A DNA stretch of 43,335 nucleotides from Taibaiella sp. (GCA_021740995.1 JAIOYR010000026.1:1-43335), one strand, 5' to 3'. Shown: positions 19,229 through 27,545, counted from the stretch's first letter. Notes: generated by a model from the letters alone, not told the origin. A program made the numbers and translations.

Positions 19229-20428
19229 CTAAGCCTTTACAGACTTAGAGATAGACCTGAGCACTATAACACAAAGACTGGCCGTAGCAAGGCCAAAAGC
19301 CATCCATATAGCTAGCCCGGGTACAATAGGTAAAACAAGACCTGCCCCCTTTGCCAGGTATGATATCACAGCCTGTACTACCACACACATTATCATTGAG
19401 CAAAACATAGCCCCGGATACAGCAGGTAGAAAATGTTTTGATAGAAATCGACTAAGATATTGAGGGCTATAGCCCAATTGCTGCAGCAGTCCCAGAGCAC
19501 TCTGGGCGCGGGTTATGGTCAGCTCTATAAACAATACAAACACTAATGCACTGATCCCCATGAGCAGCAGTGCCAGTATGCCGGTAGTGCCCGTTACTGC
19601 TGCTACTACACTGCGCATCTTGCTCCAGCGCAGGTTTTGCGGATTCGTCGTGTAGCCGTGCTGCTGCAGATAGTCTGTAAACCTGTTGTCCGACGGGTCT
19701 TTTACCTTTAATATTAGCTGAGATGGTCGGCTTATTGCCGCTCCAGCTGCATATTTCATGTTGCCAAAGGTGATGAATGACTCAGGTACAAGTACAGAGC
19801 CTACATAGTCTGAAAAGCCCGATACATGTGCCGAATAGGACTGCCCGGAAGTGCCGCCTACCTGTAGTTTTAGCGCTATTGACTTTACCGATGACCTGGA
19901 AAGCTGCGGCAGTCCCTGTCCTGGTGCAAATACGTAGTTGTAAATATCCAGAAACTGAGAAGAGAGTATCACCGGCAGATTGCTGTTGCCTGGCTGCCAC
20001 GCCCAGTCGTCGGGCAGATTGTCTATGAATCTGTCCGGCACACACTCCAGTGGCAGGTCTGTACTCATAGCAAATCTACCGCCTATCATAGCATATACCG
20101 GAAACCGCGCAGGAATTATCTCGCCCACATCTGTTACCTGTGGTGCCGTCTTGATTGATTCTGTTTCCTGCTCTGTGAACGAGTTGGCTGCACCCGCGCT
20201 CATATTTTGCTCAGTTATCTGCTTGGCTATTAATATATAGGTAGTGCTGGTTTTGCTCTCTTGTGCATCGCCGTTTAGCAGCATACCGAAGTTCCACCAA
20301 GTGAGTACACTGAGCAGAAAAAGGGTGGTGCCGGTGCATAGTGCCAGTAGTGCAATCCGCACTCTTGCCCGCCCGCCGGTATGGAGCAATAGTTTCTTTA
20401 GTATTTTTATGAGAGGGGTAGCGGTCAC
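19229..20428 (-). CDS. ABC transporter permease, FtsX/MacB type
   Basis: A 399-aa protein with one N-terminal membrane helix (about residues 25-48), a periplasmic domain of about 230 residues and three C-terminal helices (about 280-395) in the FtsX-like arrangement. The C-terminal ALGLLQQLGYSPQYL matches the coupling-helix region of the LolC/MacB/FtsX group. GTG is the start: it overlaps the stop of the ATPase gene (ATGTGA), showing translational coupling. A type VII (mechanotransmitting) ABC role is expected; lipoprotein release, toxin export or a division-related job cannot be separated from sequence. Confidence 0.85.
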   Translation of the reverse strand: MTATPLIKILKKLLLHTGGRARVRIALLALCTGTTLFLLSVLTWWNFGMLLNGDAQESKTSTTYILIAKQITEQNMSAGAANSFTEQETESIKTAPQVTDVGEIIPARFPVYAMIGGRFAMSTDLPLECVPDRFIDNLPDDWAWQPGNSNLPVILSSQFLDIYNYVFAPGQGLPQLSRSSVKSIALKLQVGGTSGQSYSAHVSGFSDYVGSVLVPESFITFGNMKYAAGAAISRPSQLILKVKDPSDNRFTDYLQQHGYTTNPQNLRWSKMRSVVAAVTGTTGILALLLMGISALVFVLFIELTITRAQSALGLLQQLGYSPQYLSRFLSKHFLPAVSGAMFCSMIMCVVVQAVISYLAKGAGLVLPIVPGLAIWMAFGLATASLCVIVLRSISKSVKA

Positions 20429-21069
20429 ATCATCAGTTTTTGGGTATACCGGAAATGGTTGTTGCTATCCAGGTCGGCAAGTATCATGCCGGCATTGCGT
20501 TCTTTCAGTACCTCGCTTATCAGCTCTGTAGCCAGGCTGCGGTTGGCATTGTCCAGATGGCTGAACGGTTCATCCATCAGCAGCCAGCAAAAGGGTTGCA
20601 CCAGTGCCCGTACTATAGCCACCCGTTGCTGCTCGCCATAAGACAGCGTAGCGGCTTCAGCTTGTAGTTTATTCCCCATTCCCAGCCGCTCCAGCCATTT
20701 CACAGCCTGGTCAGCGTTTACTGTATTGTTTAGTTGTCTTTTTATCTCTATATTCTCAAGGGTAGTAAGCATGGGAAACAGGCGTAAATCCTGAAAAATT
20801 ATACTTAGTTTACTGGCTCTTAGCGATGCCAGTGATTGAGCGTTATAAGTTGCTATTTCCGTATTATCCCATTGTACGCTGCCTGTGTAGTCATTGCGCA
20901 AGCCATATAGGACGTGTATAAAGGTACTTTTGCCCGTTCCGGATGGTGCATGTACAAACACATACTCACCACTTTCTATAGATATAGCTTTTCCCCACAC
21001 CTCAGATCGATGTGTTTTTGCTGCTTCCTGCAAGTGTACCGGGACTACTCCCTGCATCGTCAACCGCAT
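20425..21069 (-). CDS. ABC transporter ATP-binding protein, LolD-like, without the H-loop histidine
   Basis: A 214-aa nucleotide-binding subunit. Walker A is APSGTGKST (41-49), the Q-loop IFQD holds Gln93, the signature is LSYGEQQ (142-148) in place of LSGGQ, Walker B is CWLLMDEP (161-168) and the D-loop is SHLD. Where the family has THD, this protein reads MILADLD: the switch histidine is replaced by Leu200. It powers the FtsX-type permease encoded by the overlapping next gene. Its N-terminus is shorter than usual but contains the first beta strands. The changed H-loop may mean weak or regulated ATP hydrolysis. Confidence 0.87.
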   Translation of the reverse strand: MRLTMQGVVPVHLQEAAKTHRSEVWGKAISIESGEYVFVHAPSGTGKSTFIHVLYGLRNDYTGSVQWDNTEIATYNAQSLASLRASKLSIIFQDLRLFPMLTTLENIEIKRQLNNTVNADQAVKWLERLGMGNKLQAEAATLSYGEQQRVAIVRALVQPFCWLLMDEPFSHLDNANRSLATELISEVLKERNAGMILADLDSNNHFRYTQKLMM

Positions 21070-21106
21070 CTGTTACTGTTATTATCACCCAAATATAAGC
21101 GGAATA

Positions 21107-22243
21107 TTATTGCAGCACAGCTACAAACATACTATCGGCATGTATGCTTGTGCCATTAATGATTTGTTGCTGCATTACCTTTAGCCGGCTATTATTGGCT
21201 ATCTCGGCAGTCACAGCTTCATTCTCCTGCCTGAATACCGAGCAGGTTATATATATAAGCCTGCCACCGGGTTTCAGATGTTTGGCTACATTCTGTGCTA
21301 TGGATTTTTGAAGTGTATGAAACCTCTCCACCGCTACGGGGTTGAAAAAATGCAACTGCTCTGGTGTGCGTGCCCAGGTGCCACTGCCTGAGCAGGGTAC
21401 ATCGCATATTATATTATCAAAGAGTCTGTCTTTGTGGATGGTGTCAAGCTGGCTTTCGCTGGCAGCATCACATATATGCGATTCGGGTAATTTTAGCCCA
21501 TATTGCCTGAAGCGGTTTTTGAGGTTGCTGATGATTGTGGCTCGTTTATCGGTAACAGTGAGCCGTACAGATGGGTTTCTGTCGCATAATAAGAGTGATT
21601 TTCCGCCTGCCCCGGCACAGCAGTCGAGCCAAAACTCATCTGCTGCAGCAGCAAAAAATTCGCCCGTTTGCTGCGAAGAAGCATCCTGTACTACATAGCT
21701 GTCTGGCGGCAGAAAAGTATCTATCGGGCTGCCATTTGGTAGCGCTATGCAGGTGTCGTTTATCGCCTCAAATGGTATTTGCCGGGCACTAAGCAGCGAT
21801 AGTATTTTATCCTTCTCCTTGCGTATTCTTATGAAAAGCTGTGGCTGCACCAGCATAGACTGCAGCCACTCTGTGCTATTTATTCCTGCCGATAGTACTA
21901 TGCTGTGCTTAAATAATGAAGCCGTATCGAGAGAAAATACTGTGGGTAATTCGGGTATATTTGTAAAGAGCCGATCATATTCTTTGCCTGAAACATGGCA
22001 CCATGCCAGGCAAGATTTTGCAGCGTTTTCTAAGTAGCCGGTTGTAGCTTTATCGATAGCTGGTGTGGTGCTGAGTCCTCCTGCACATCTGTACCAGCTA
22101 TATACAATAGTGCTCAGCATACGTCTGTCTCTGCTGCCCAGTATAGGGTATTGCCTGAAGTATTTTTTCAGAAAACTTGCCAGCGGCTCACTCCCGTTGT
22201 AGGTGCTGATAATGGTGCGTATATGTTGCCATAGGTACTGCAT
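21107..22243 (-). CDS. RsmB/NOP2-type rRNA cytosine-C5 methyltransferase
   Basis: A 378-aa protein from the ATG at 22243. The catalytic domain shows WLDCCAGAGGKS (SAM motif I), CDVPCSGSGTW (about residue 284, with one active-site Cys) and YITCSVFRQENEAV (about residue 334, with the catalytic Cys in TCS), the two-cysteine signature of m5C RNA methyltransferases. The N-terminal RsmB-like segment (SWYRCAGG) helps bind rRNA. The open frame runs 46 codons further upstream, but that stretch is hydrophobic and would add an unlikely membrane helix, so I reject the longer start. It is most likely a 16S rRNA modifier. Confidence 0.87.
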   Translation of the reverse strand: MQYLWQHIRTIISTYNGSEPLASFLKKYFRQYPILGSRDRRMLSTIVYSWYRCAGGLSTTPAIDKATTGYLENAAKSCLAWCHVSGKEYDRLFTNIPELPTVFSLDTASLFKHSIVLSAGINSTEWLQSMLVQPQLFIRIRKEKDKILSLLSARQIPFEAINDTCIALPNGSPIDTFLPPDSYVVQDASSQQTGEFFAAAADEFWLDCCAGAGGKSLLLCDRNPSVRLTVTDKRATIISNLKNRFRQYGLKLPESHICDAASESQLDTIHKDRLFDNIICDVPCSGSGTWARTPEQLHFFNPVAVERFHTLQKSIAQNVAKHLKPGGRLIYITCSVFRQENEAVTAEIANNSRLKVMQQQIINGTSIHADSMFVAVLQ

Positions 22244-22381
22244 ATTCGTATACAACAATACGCACAATAATGATAACAAAACAGATAAAATCTGAAAAAG
22301 TATTGCTGTGCTTTTTTTATTTTCCTTTACGTCTCTTTTGGTGTGCGCATAACGCATTACACCTCTAAAAAATTGGCGCAA

Positions 22382-22895
22382 AAAATATTTTTGTCACAAA
22401 GTTTTGAGGGTAAAAAAATATTTGAACAAATTGTTTGTTTTGTAAAAAAATAATCCTATCGATATTCATTTATTTTCGTGAATAAGCGCTGTAATGCTTT
22501 ACTGTATTGTTTTTCAGGCGTTCGTTGTTGCTGTTTATTTTGTATCTTTATGCAGTTGGTTATAAGTACAATTGAAGTCGAAATGTATTTTGGTAAACCA
22601 CCAAAAAAACCTGAAACTTTTTTATTCTCATTCTGTAAGTTTCATTAAACAAACAAGTGCTGTTTAATTTTTTTTTTCAACAAAATGTTAGCAATTTCGT
22701 TCTGTCGCTCAGGGAATATAGTTTACCACAAAGAAATACGAAGAAAAGTAGTGAGGCGTCGAAAATAATGATAATTTTAGGTAAGGGAATTTAATAGAGT
22801 CCTTTATAGGAAACAGGGTTTCCGGGCTTAGCTGCCTTGTCGACCTCGTAAGTGTAGAGAAAAACAATTTTGAATTAAACAATGTACGTTCTTTC
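22382..22895 (+). other. AT-rich region upstream of dnaA, no clear DnaA boxes
   Basis: About 510 bp between the rRNA methyltransferase and dnaA, strongly AT-rich, with runs of A and T around 22640-22690. I found no TTATNCACA DnaA box on either strand and no full TAnnTTTG promoter; the nearest is TATCTTTA around 22542-22549. It may hold the dnaA promoter, but origin function is not supported by what I can see. Confidence 0.4.
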
Positions 22896-22901
22896 GTGAA
22901 T

Positions 22902-24377
22902 ATGGATAATCTTCATCACAATACTATCAACAATAATCTTTTGACTGAAGCTGAACAACTTTGGGAGAAATGTCTTGTCATTATTAAAGACAATCTCAGT
23001 TGGCGCACCTACCAGACATGGTTCGAGCCAATAAAGGCAGTGAGCCTTGCAGATCATATATTGACTCTGCAGGTGCCCAGCCAGTTTTTTTATGAGTGGC
23101 TCGAAGAACACTATGTAGAACTACTCGGCAAAACAATAAAAAGAGTATTAGGAAAGGAGGGCAGGCTGGAGTATCGGATAATGATGGAAAGCAACACACG
23201 CAAGCCGGCATCTGTAAACATGCCCGGCAGCATACTCAGCAAGCCCGGCAAAGACACCAATTATATAGACATGCCACTGAAGTGGGATGATCCGCATAAT
23301 ATAAAAACACCTTACGCTATTCCGGGCCTCAAGCGCATGCAGATAGACCCGCAGCTAAATAGTAATTATATATTTGATAATTATGTAGAGGGCGACAGCA
23401 ACCGTGTGGCGCGGTCGGCCGGTATCCATGTGGCACAGAAGCCCGGAGCTACCTCTTTCAACCCACTGGTGGTATTTGGCGGCGTAGGCTGGGGCAAAAC
23501 GCATCTGGTGCAAGCTATAGGCAACGAGGTGCGCAGGCAGCATCCCAACAAGTCTGTACTGTATGTAAGTGCCGAGAAGTTCATCAATCAGTTTATAGAC
23601 CACTCCAAGAACAATGAGGTCAATGACTTCATACACTTCTATCAGCTTATAGATGTGCTGATAATGGATGACATACACCTGTTTGTATCCGCTATAAAGA
23701 CACAGGACGTATTTTTTGCCATATTCAATCACCTGCACCAGAACGGAAAGCAGATAATACTCACCAGCGACACCGCACCCCGCGACCTGGAAGGTATGCA
23801 GGAGCGCCTGCTCAGCAGGTTCAGATGGGGGCTCAATGCCGATATACAGGCGCCTGATTTTGAGACCCGCCAGGCTATACTACGTGTGAAGATGCGCCAG
23901 GAAGGGCTGGATATACCCGATGAGGTAGTGCGCTATGTGGCATACAATATACAGAGCAATGTTCGGGAACTGGAAGGAGCGCTCATAGCGTTGCTGGCAC
24001 AGTCTACCCTCAATAAGAAAGAAATAGACCTTGACCTTGCCAAAAGGGTAATGAAGAATTTTGTGAAGACGGCGGCAAGGGAAATGACCATAGAGAACAT
24101 ACAGAAGATGGTATGCGAATACTATCATGTGTCTTACGATAGGCTGCTCACCAAGACCCGCAAGCGGGAAGTGGTGCTGGCAAGGCAGATAACCATGTAT
24201 TTTGCCAAGAAATTCACCAAGCAGTCCCTTAAGACCATTGGCGACCATTTTGGCGGCTTTGACCATACTACGGTAATACACTCCTGCCAGACGGTAGAAA
24301 ACCTGATGGCAACAGATACCGAGTACAAAGAAAACCTGATGGAGATACAGCAGAAGGTGCAGATGGCAAGTGCCTAG
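22902..24377 (+). CDS. dnaA: Chromosomal replication initiator DnaA
   Basis: A 491-aa AAA+ protein. Domain I opens with WEKCLVIIKD and TYQTWFEPIKAV. Walker A is GGVGWGKTHL (193-202), Walker B VLIMDDIHLF (252-261), sensor 1 IILTSD (285-290), the arginine-finger region ERLLSRFRWG (301-310), and sensor 2 NVRELEGAL (353-361). Domain IV ends with the DnaA signature IGDHFGGFDHTTVIHS (446-461). It binds DnaA boxes and opens the replication origin. The signature reads GGFDHTTV where a basic residue (R or K) normally precedes the Asp. I chose the ATG at 22902; a GTG two codons upstream is possible. A likely terminator follows about 110 nt downstream. Confidence 0.95.
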   Translation: MDNLHHNTINNNLLTEAEQLWEKCLVIIKDNLSWRTYQTWFEPIKAVSLADHILTLQVPSQFFYEWLEEHYVELLGKTIKRVLGKEGRLEYRIMMESNTRKPASVNMPGSILSKPGKDTNYIDMPLKWDDPHNIKTPYAIPGLKRMQIDPQLNSNYIFDNYVEGDSNRVARSAGIHVAQKPGATSFNPLVVFGGVGWGKTHLVQAIGNEVRRQHPNKSVLYVSAEKFINQFIDHSKNNEVNDFIHFYQLIDVLIMDDIHLFVSAIKTQDVFFAIFNHLHQNGKQIILTSDTAPRDLEGMQERLLSRFRWGLNADIQAPDFETRQAILRVKMRQEGLDIPDEVVRYVAYNIQSNVRELEGALIALLAQSTLNKKEIDLDLAKRVMKNFVKTAAREMTIENIQKMVCEYYHVSYDRLLTKTRKREVVLARQITMYFAKKFTKQSLKTIGDHFGGFDHTTVIHSCQTVENLMATDTEYKENLMEIQQKVQMASA

Positions 24378-24486
24378 TGGAAATGTGATTAATGTGAAAA
24401 TGTGGGAATGTATCCTGAATAGTAGGCAACATTCCCTTGTGTCCTTCAAAACAGCATAAGTTCTTAGTGTAGCTTTGTGGTCTTTG

Positions 24487-24505
24487 CCTGCCTGCCGCAG
24501 GCAGG
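24487..24505. terminator. GC-rich palindrome downstream of dnaA
   Basis: CCTGCCTGCCGCAGGCAGG is an 8-bp stem around a 3-nt centre, followed by a T-rich run (24511-24532). It probably ends dnaA transcription. Similar CCTGCCTG palindromes are common as dispersed sequences in Bacteroidota, so it may also be a mobile repeat. Confidence 0.55.
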
Positions 24506-24555
24506 TGGTTGATTTTTTAAATTTTTGTGGTCAGGACGAGAATGATAATTTTTGA

Positions 24556-24586
24556 TTTGCTTGTTTGCGCAATTAGTTTATCTTTG
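24556..24586 (+). promoter_or_regulatory. Bacteroidota-type promoter of the tRNA-Ser gene
   Basis: TTTG at 24556-24559, a 19-nt spacer and TATCTTTG at 24579-24586 match the Bacteroidota consensus TTTG-N19-TAnnTTTG. Transcription would begin about 35 nt before tRNA-Ser. This is the clearest promoter in the window. Confidence 0.8.
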
Positions 24587-24628
24587 CAGTCCTTTAGAAA
24601 AAGAGGAAGAGTAAACAGGCCAAGTATA

Positions 24629-24721
<93 letters not shown>

Positions 24722-24777
24722 GTATTTTAAGGGGCAGCTTGCAGTCGGCAGCAAGCAGTTCGAGTGTTACAAGGTAA

Positions 24778-24852
<75 letters not shown>

Positions 24853-24853
24853 A

Positions 24854-24892
24854 AAAGAAAAAACCAACGCTTTTTGCGTTGGTTTTTTCTTT
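24854..24892 (+). terminator. Terminator after tRNA-Pro
   Basis: A 17-bp stem (arms 24854-24870 and 24876-24892) around the loop TTTTT, with core ACCAACGC/GCGTTGGT flanked by A and T runs, begins 3 nt after the tRNA. It is a strong bidirectional intrinsic terminator ending the tRNA operon. Confidence 0.88.
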
Positions 24893-24957
24893 CCCCCCAT
24901 CGGCCGCCGCAGCTTTTTCAGCGAAGGAGACCCGCTCTCGCACTGTTTCCCGCTCTA
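24889..24957 (+). repeat. Dispersed about 70-bp repeat, copy 1
   Basis: The core CATCGGCCGCCG, AGCTTTTTCAGCGAAGGAG and CCGCTCTCGCACTG is shared with the copies at 24963-25029 and 26694-26767. It is non-coding in this orientation; the reverse strand gives short open frames (SFAEK...) that repeat only because the DNA does. Confidence 0.8.
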
Positions 24958-24962
24958 TTTTT

Positions 24963-25029
24963 TTCTTTTCCCTCATCGGCCGCCGTAGCTTTTCAGCGAA
25001 GGAGGCCCACTCTTTCACTGTTCCCGCCC
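24963..25029 (+). repeat. Dispersed about 70-bp repeat, copy 2
   Basis: It is a tandem neighbour of copy 1, offset by 76 bp (CATCGG at 24898 and 24974), with a few substitutions and one deleted T in the T run. Confidence 0.8.
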
Positions 25030-25128
25030 TAAAAAGCCAATTTCATCATTCCAACTTAAAAATGACGCTCAACAGCAATGCTGGGCTTTTTTAATTTATA
25101 TGGTGTATTTTTGAAGTAAATCTATCTC

Positions 25129-25350
25129 ATGAAGGAAAATGCTGCTGCCCCTAATTTTAAGTTAGTACCTGTAGTCGCAAAAGGGATGCTAAATAAAATA
25201 GATGAAGCAAAAGAAGACATTCAATATTGGTTAACAAGGCCAGCACAGGAACGATTGGCTGCCGTCACTTTTTTAGTGTTACAGTCCCTTGCGGATGGTG
25301 AGTGTATTGATAAAACTATGGTCAGCAAAAAGAGATTGAAGCATATATGA
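25129..25350 (+). CDS. Small putative antitoxin partner of a nucleotidyltransferase
   Basis: A 73-aa protein with the block DIQYWLTRPAQERLAAV (residues 30-46), which resembles the W..R..EER...V motif of small proteins encoded just upstream of AbiEii/MNT-type nucleotidyltransferases in Bacteroidota. The stop overlaps the ATG of the next gene (ATGATA at 25347), so the two are translationally coupled. A TATTTTTG -7 box at 25106-25113 lies 15 nt upstream of the ATG. An antitoxin role is inference from this pairing. Confidence 0.65.
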   Translation: MKENAAAPNFKLVPVVAKGMLNKIDEAKEDIQYWLTRPAQERLAAVTFLVLQSLADGECIDKTMVSKKRLKHI

Positions 25351-25826
25351 TACTCGCTAAGGATTTCGAAGAGTTTATTAGTCTCCTTAACAAGCATCGT
25401 GTAAAGTACATGATAGTAGGTGGCTATGCGCTTGCATTTCATGGTAAGCCGCGTTATACTGGCGACATTGATATATGGATCGGAATTTCAGAGCAAAATG
25501 CCACAAGGCTGCTAAAGGCTATTAAGGATTTTGGGTTAGCATCATTGGGGTTTGTCAAAGAAGATTTTTTGAAAGAAGGGTTTATATCCCAAATTGGGCG
25601 TCCTCCGCTTAGAATAGATATTCTGAATAGTATAGACGGAGTAGATTTTGAAGATGCTTACAAAGGAGTGCAGGAGATTGAATTGGAAGATCTGAAAGTC
25701 CCTTACATCGGATTTGGAGATTTTATTAAGAACAAGCAAGCCACCGGCAGAAAAAAAGACCTTTTGGATATCCAGGAAATTAAAAAAGGGAATACTGCTA
25801 CTAAAAAAAGTAACAAAGGAAAATAG
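25347..25826 (+). CDS. AbiEii/MNT-like nucleotidyltransferase, putative toxin
   Basis: A 159-aa protein with the DNA-polymerase-beta-type nucleotidyltransferase signature: GGYALAFHG (residues 25-33), then GDIDIWI (39-45), giving the GG and the metal-binding D.D. The C-terminal KQATGRKKDLLDI is the K..GR.KD..D motif of DUF6036/AbiEii-like proteins. Related enzymes such as MenT add nucleotides to tRNA 3' ends and act as toxins. Here it follows a small overlapping partner gene and sits 0.5 kb from tRNA-Ser and tRNA-Pro genes. The lysine-rich tail is poorly conserved. Toxicity and substrate are inference. Confidence 0.75.
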   Translation: MILAKDFEEFISLLNKHRVKYMIVGGYALAFHGKPRYTGDIDIWIGISEQNATRLLKAIKDFGLASLGFVKEDFLKEGFISQIGRPPLRIDILNSIDGVDFEDAYKGVQEIELEDLKVPYIGFGDFIKNKQATGRKKDLLDIQEIKKGNTATKKSNKGK

Positions 25827-25830
25827 ACGC

Positions 25831-25844
25831 GTTCGAATCCTGTC
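25831..25844 (+). other. tRNA-Pro 3'-end fragment (att-like repeat)
   Basis: GTTCGAATCCTGTC is identical to the T-arm and acceptor junction of tRNA-Pro at 24831-24844, exactly 1000 bp upstream. The bases before it no longer pair fully as a T-stem, so this is a remnant, not a tRNA. Such fragments mark the far end of elements integrated at tRNA genes. The match stops 7 nt before the tRNA 3' end, so another tRNA could be its source. Confidence 0.6.
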
Positions 25845-25863
25845 CAGCTGGCTTAGTTAACGA

Positions 25864-25903
25864 AAGTGAACAAACTTGCACCTTCTTGCATTTTTGTTCA
25901 CTT
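25864..25903 (+). terminator. Hairpin after the nucleotidyltransferase gene
   Basis: AAGTGAACAAA (25864-25874) pairs with TTTGTTCACTT (25893-25903) around an 18-nt loop and is followed by a T-rich run (TTTGTTTGTTTTTTT). It is likely a terminator for the two-gene module. Confidence 0.6.
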
Positions 25904-25976
25904 ATTTGTTTGTTTTTTTACGATTTTTTACGTGCATCTACGCATCAAAGCTTAACTTTCGGTAAATCCCTTTGCA

Positions 25977-26519
25977 ATGTTGAAGTTTACAAGTGCTGTT
26001 GCTATTCTTCTAATATTTGCCTCCTTCTGCCCGACAAATGAGGTCACTGATGCAATAAAACACAAAATGTTTTGCTGCGCTTGCGAAAAAGGTGGTTCTA
26101 CGTCGCAAGATTATGTCGTAGTGAAAGTAAAAAATTTAAAAACAGGGGAGTTGAAGGATATTTGTGTAACACTAAATTTACTTGAAGCAGCAATTTGGCG
26201 CGAAACAGGACAACTTAAAGGTTTAGATTGCAAGGAACAATTTAAACGATATTTTGAGTTCTCGAAAGACAGTGCTTTGTGGAATATAGGTTATAATGAA
26301 TATTCAATGCAAAAACTAACCACTTTCCAAAAGCACTTAAATACCGATTCGATTGTTGGGCAAATAAAGGCAGGTAAGTTTCAATCTGTAAATTTTGGTA
26401 AGAACGAAAGGTATTTTGCTCATATTATGTTCAATCGTGGGGTGGTTACAACCTCGGGTTGCTTCGGAACAGATGTGTCCTATTTCAACCCTGCATTGAA
26501 GTGTGATGACCTGCATTGA
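25977..26519 (+). CDS. Exported hypothetical protein with duplicated stop region
   Basis: A 180-aa protein with an N-terminal signal peptide (MLKFTSAVAILLIFASF) and a Cys-rich start (FCCACEKGG). I recognise no family. A near-consensus -7 box TAACTTTC (25953-25960) lies 17 nt before the ATG. The end has been altered by a 20-bp tandem duplication: without it the protein would end KCDE, with it KCDDLH. The sequence is AT-rich like the nearby accessory genes, suggesting acquired DNA. Confidence 0.6.
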   Translation: MLKFTSAVAILLIFASFCPTNEVTDAIKHKMFCCACEKGGSTSQDYVVVKVKNLKTGELKDICVTLNLLEAAIWRETGQLKGLDCKEQFKRYFEFSKDSALWNIGYNEYSMQKLTTFQKHLNTDSIVGQIKAGKFQSVNFGKNERYFAHIMFNRGVVTTSGCFGTDVSYFNPALKCDDLH

Positions 26520-26530
26520 AGTGTGATGAA
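26491..26530 (+). repeat. 20-bp tandem duplication at a stop codon
   Basis: CTGCATTGAAGTGTGATGA(C/A) occurs twice back to back, at 26491-26510 and 26511-26530, with one difference at the last base. It overlaps the end of the exported hypothetical gene. Confidence 0.95.
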
Positions 26531-26693
26531 TGACAGAGTAAGTCCGAAAGTTGTCCAATCTCCCAACATCATCCATCCCGATCGGCATATTCTTTGAATC
26601 GCGTCGTGGTGGTTGGCAGTTTCATGACCGCCGATTGTATGTAAGGAGATTTTGGATAAAAGGTTCGTAAACTACCTGCCTTTTCGCTTCCGT

Positions 26694-26767
26694 TTTTTCT
26701 TTTCCCTCTTTGGTCGCCGTAGCTTTTTCAGCGAAGGAGGCCCGCTCTCGCACTCGTTCCCGCTCTT
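26694..26767 (+). repeat. Dispersed about 70-bp repeat, copy 3
   Basis: It has the same core as copies 1 and 2 (GCCGTAGCTTTTTCAGCGAA, then CCCGCTCTCGCACT). It lies in the 369-bp gap 26531-26899, where I see nothing else certain. Confidence 0.8.
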
Positions 26768-26899
26768 TACTTATAGTTGTCTAGTTTATTTCCATTTTTG
26801 CCTGTAATTGCCCAAATTTTCTATTTTGGAGGTTTGAATACGCTAAGCTCTGTATATCTAATTTGCTAAGACCACCATATTTGATTTGCTTTGTATCTT

Positions 26900-27217
26900 A
26901 TGCGCACCAATCAGCTGAGTAGGGAAGAGTTTAAGTCGACAATGTCAGGAATGGTAGACGTGACTGAAATTGTCGATGCAGCAGTTGATATTTGGGAATA
27001 CGCCGCACAGTTGGTGAATATAGGATCCTTACCTAAAGTTGTGTATGACGACAACATTGTTGAATATGTGTATCGAAACGATTCTGTAACGTTTGATCAC
27101 GTTTTACTACCTACAGGAGCACCTAACGTTTTTGTTGTAGTCGTGGTGGACTTGGTACAAAAAAGTATCTATGGGCATTATCCTATTGACCTAAGTAAGG
27201 AATACGGTCAGGGGTAG
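26900..27217 (+). CDS. Small hypothetical protein, 105 aa
   Basis: The protein starts MRTNQLSREEFKST at the ATG at 26900 (a TTG 9 nt upstream is less likely). It is acidic and soluble, with a beta-rich second half (FDHVLLPTGAPNVFVVVVVDL) ending DLSKEYGQG. I do not recognise it; the strand pattern and even base use suggest a real gene, perhaps an immunity- or pyocin-like small protein, but nothing shows this. Confidence 0.5.
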   Translation: MRTNQLSREEFKSTMSGMVDVTEIVDAAVDIWEYAAQLVNIGSLPKVVYDDNIVEYVYRNDSVTFDHVLLPTGAPNVFVVVVVDLVQKSIYGHYPIDLSKEYGQG

Positions 27218-27545
27218 TTTGAAAGTTATCAAGCCAATCCTGATAAGTAATTGCAAGTTCCTACTTGTGGTTGTATTTACTTCCTAAATAATCCCCCAAA
27301 GCGCCTGCAAAGCAAGTTAGTCATGGATAAAAATGCTCGAAAGTTGTCCAATCGCCTCGACTATTTGTGTATTCTGTCCCTGAGACTTTGGCATATGAAA
27401 AGCGAGGAATCAGAGCGAGAGCGGGTGCACTGCTTTTTGTTCGCGAGCGGGACGCTTGTGTGAGGCAGGACGAAGCGGGACTTCGACCAGATGGGGGCTA
27501 GCCAATCCTTAGACACTTAATTCGAATTGTTATTTAATTGCACCA
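27218..27545. other. Gap with a GC-rich structured stretch
   Basis: This 328-bp gap holds no convincing gene. Around 27409-27504 the sequence turns GC-rich with several GAGCGGG- and GCGGGA-type words and a small hairpin (CGAAG/CTTCG, 27471-27485). It shares short words with the reverse complement of the 70-bp repeat family but is not a clear copy. Confidence 0.4.

Noticed and set aside
22244-22381. Upstream extension of the RsmB-like protein by 46 residues
   Set aside because: It would add a hydrophobic helix (ILFQILSVLLSLLCVLLY) that cytosolic RsmB-type enzymes do not have; the ATG at 22243 gives a normal N-terminus.
22382-22895. Replication origin next to dnaA
   Set aside because: The region is AT-rich but has no TTATNCACA-type boxes on either strand, so the claim would rest on position only.
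27251-27463. 70-aa open frame in the gap before the SOUL gene
   Set aside because: It has mixed composition, no start context, and overlaps a GC-rich stretch resembling dispersed repeat sequence.
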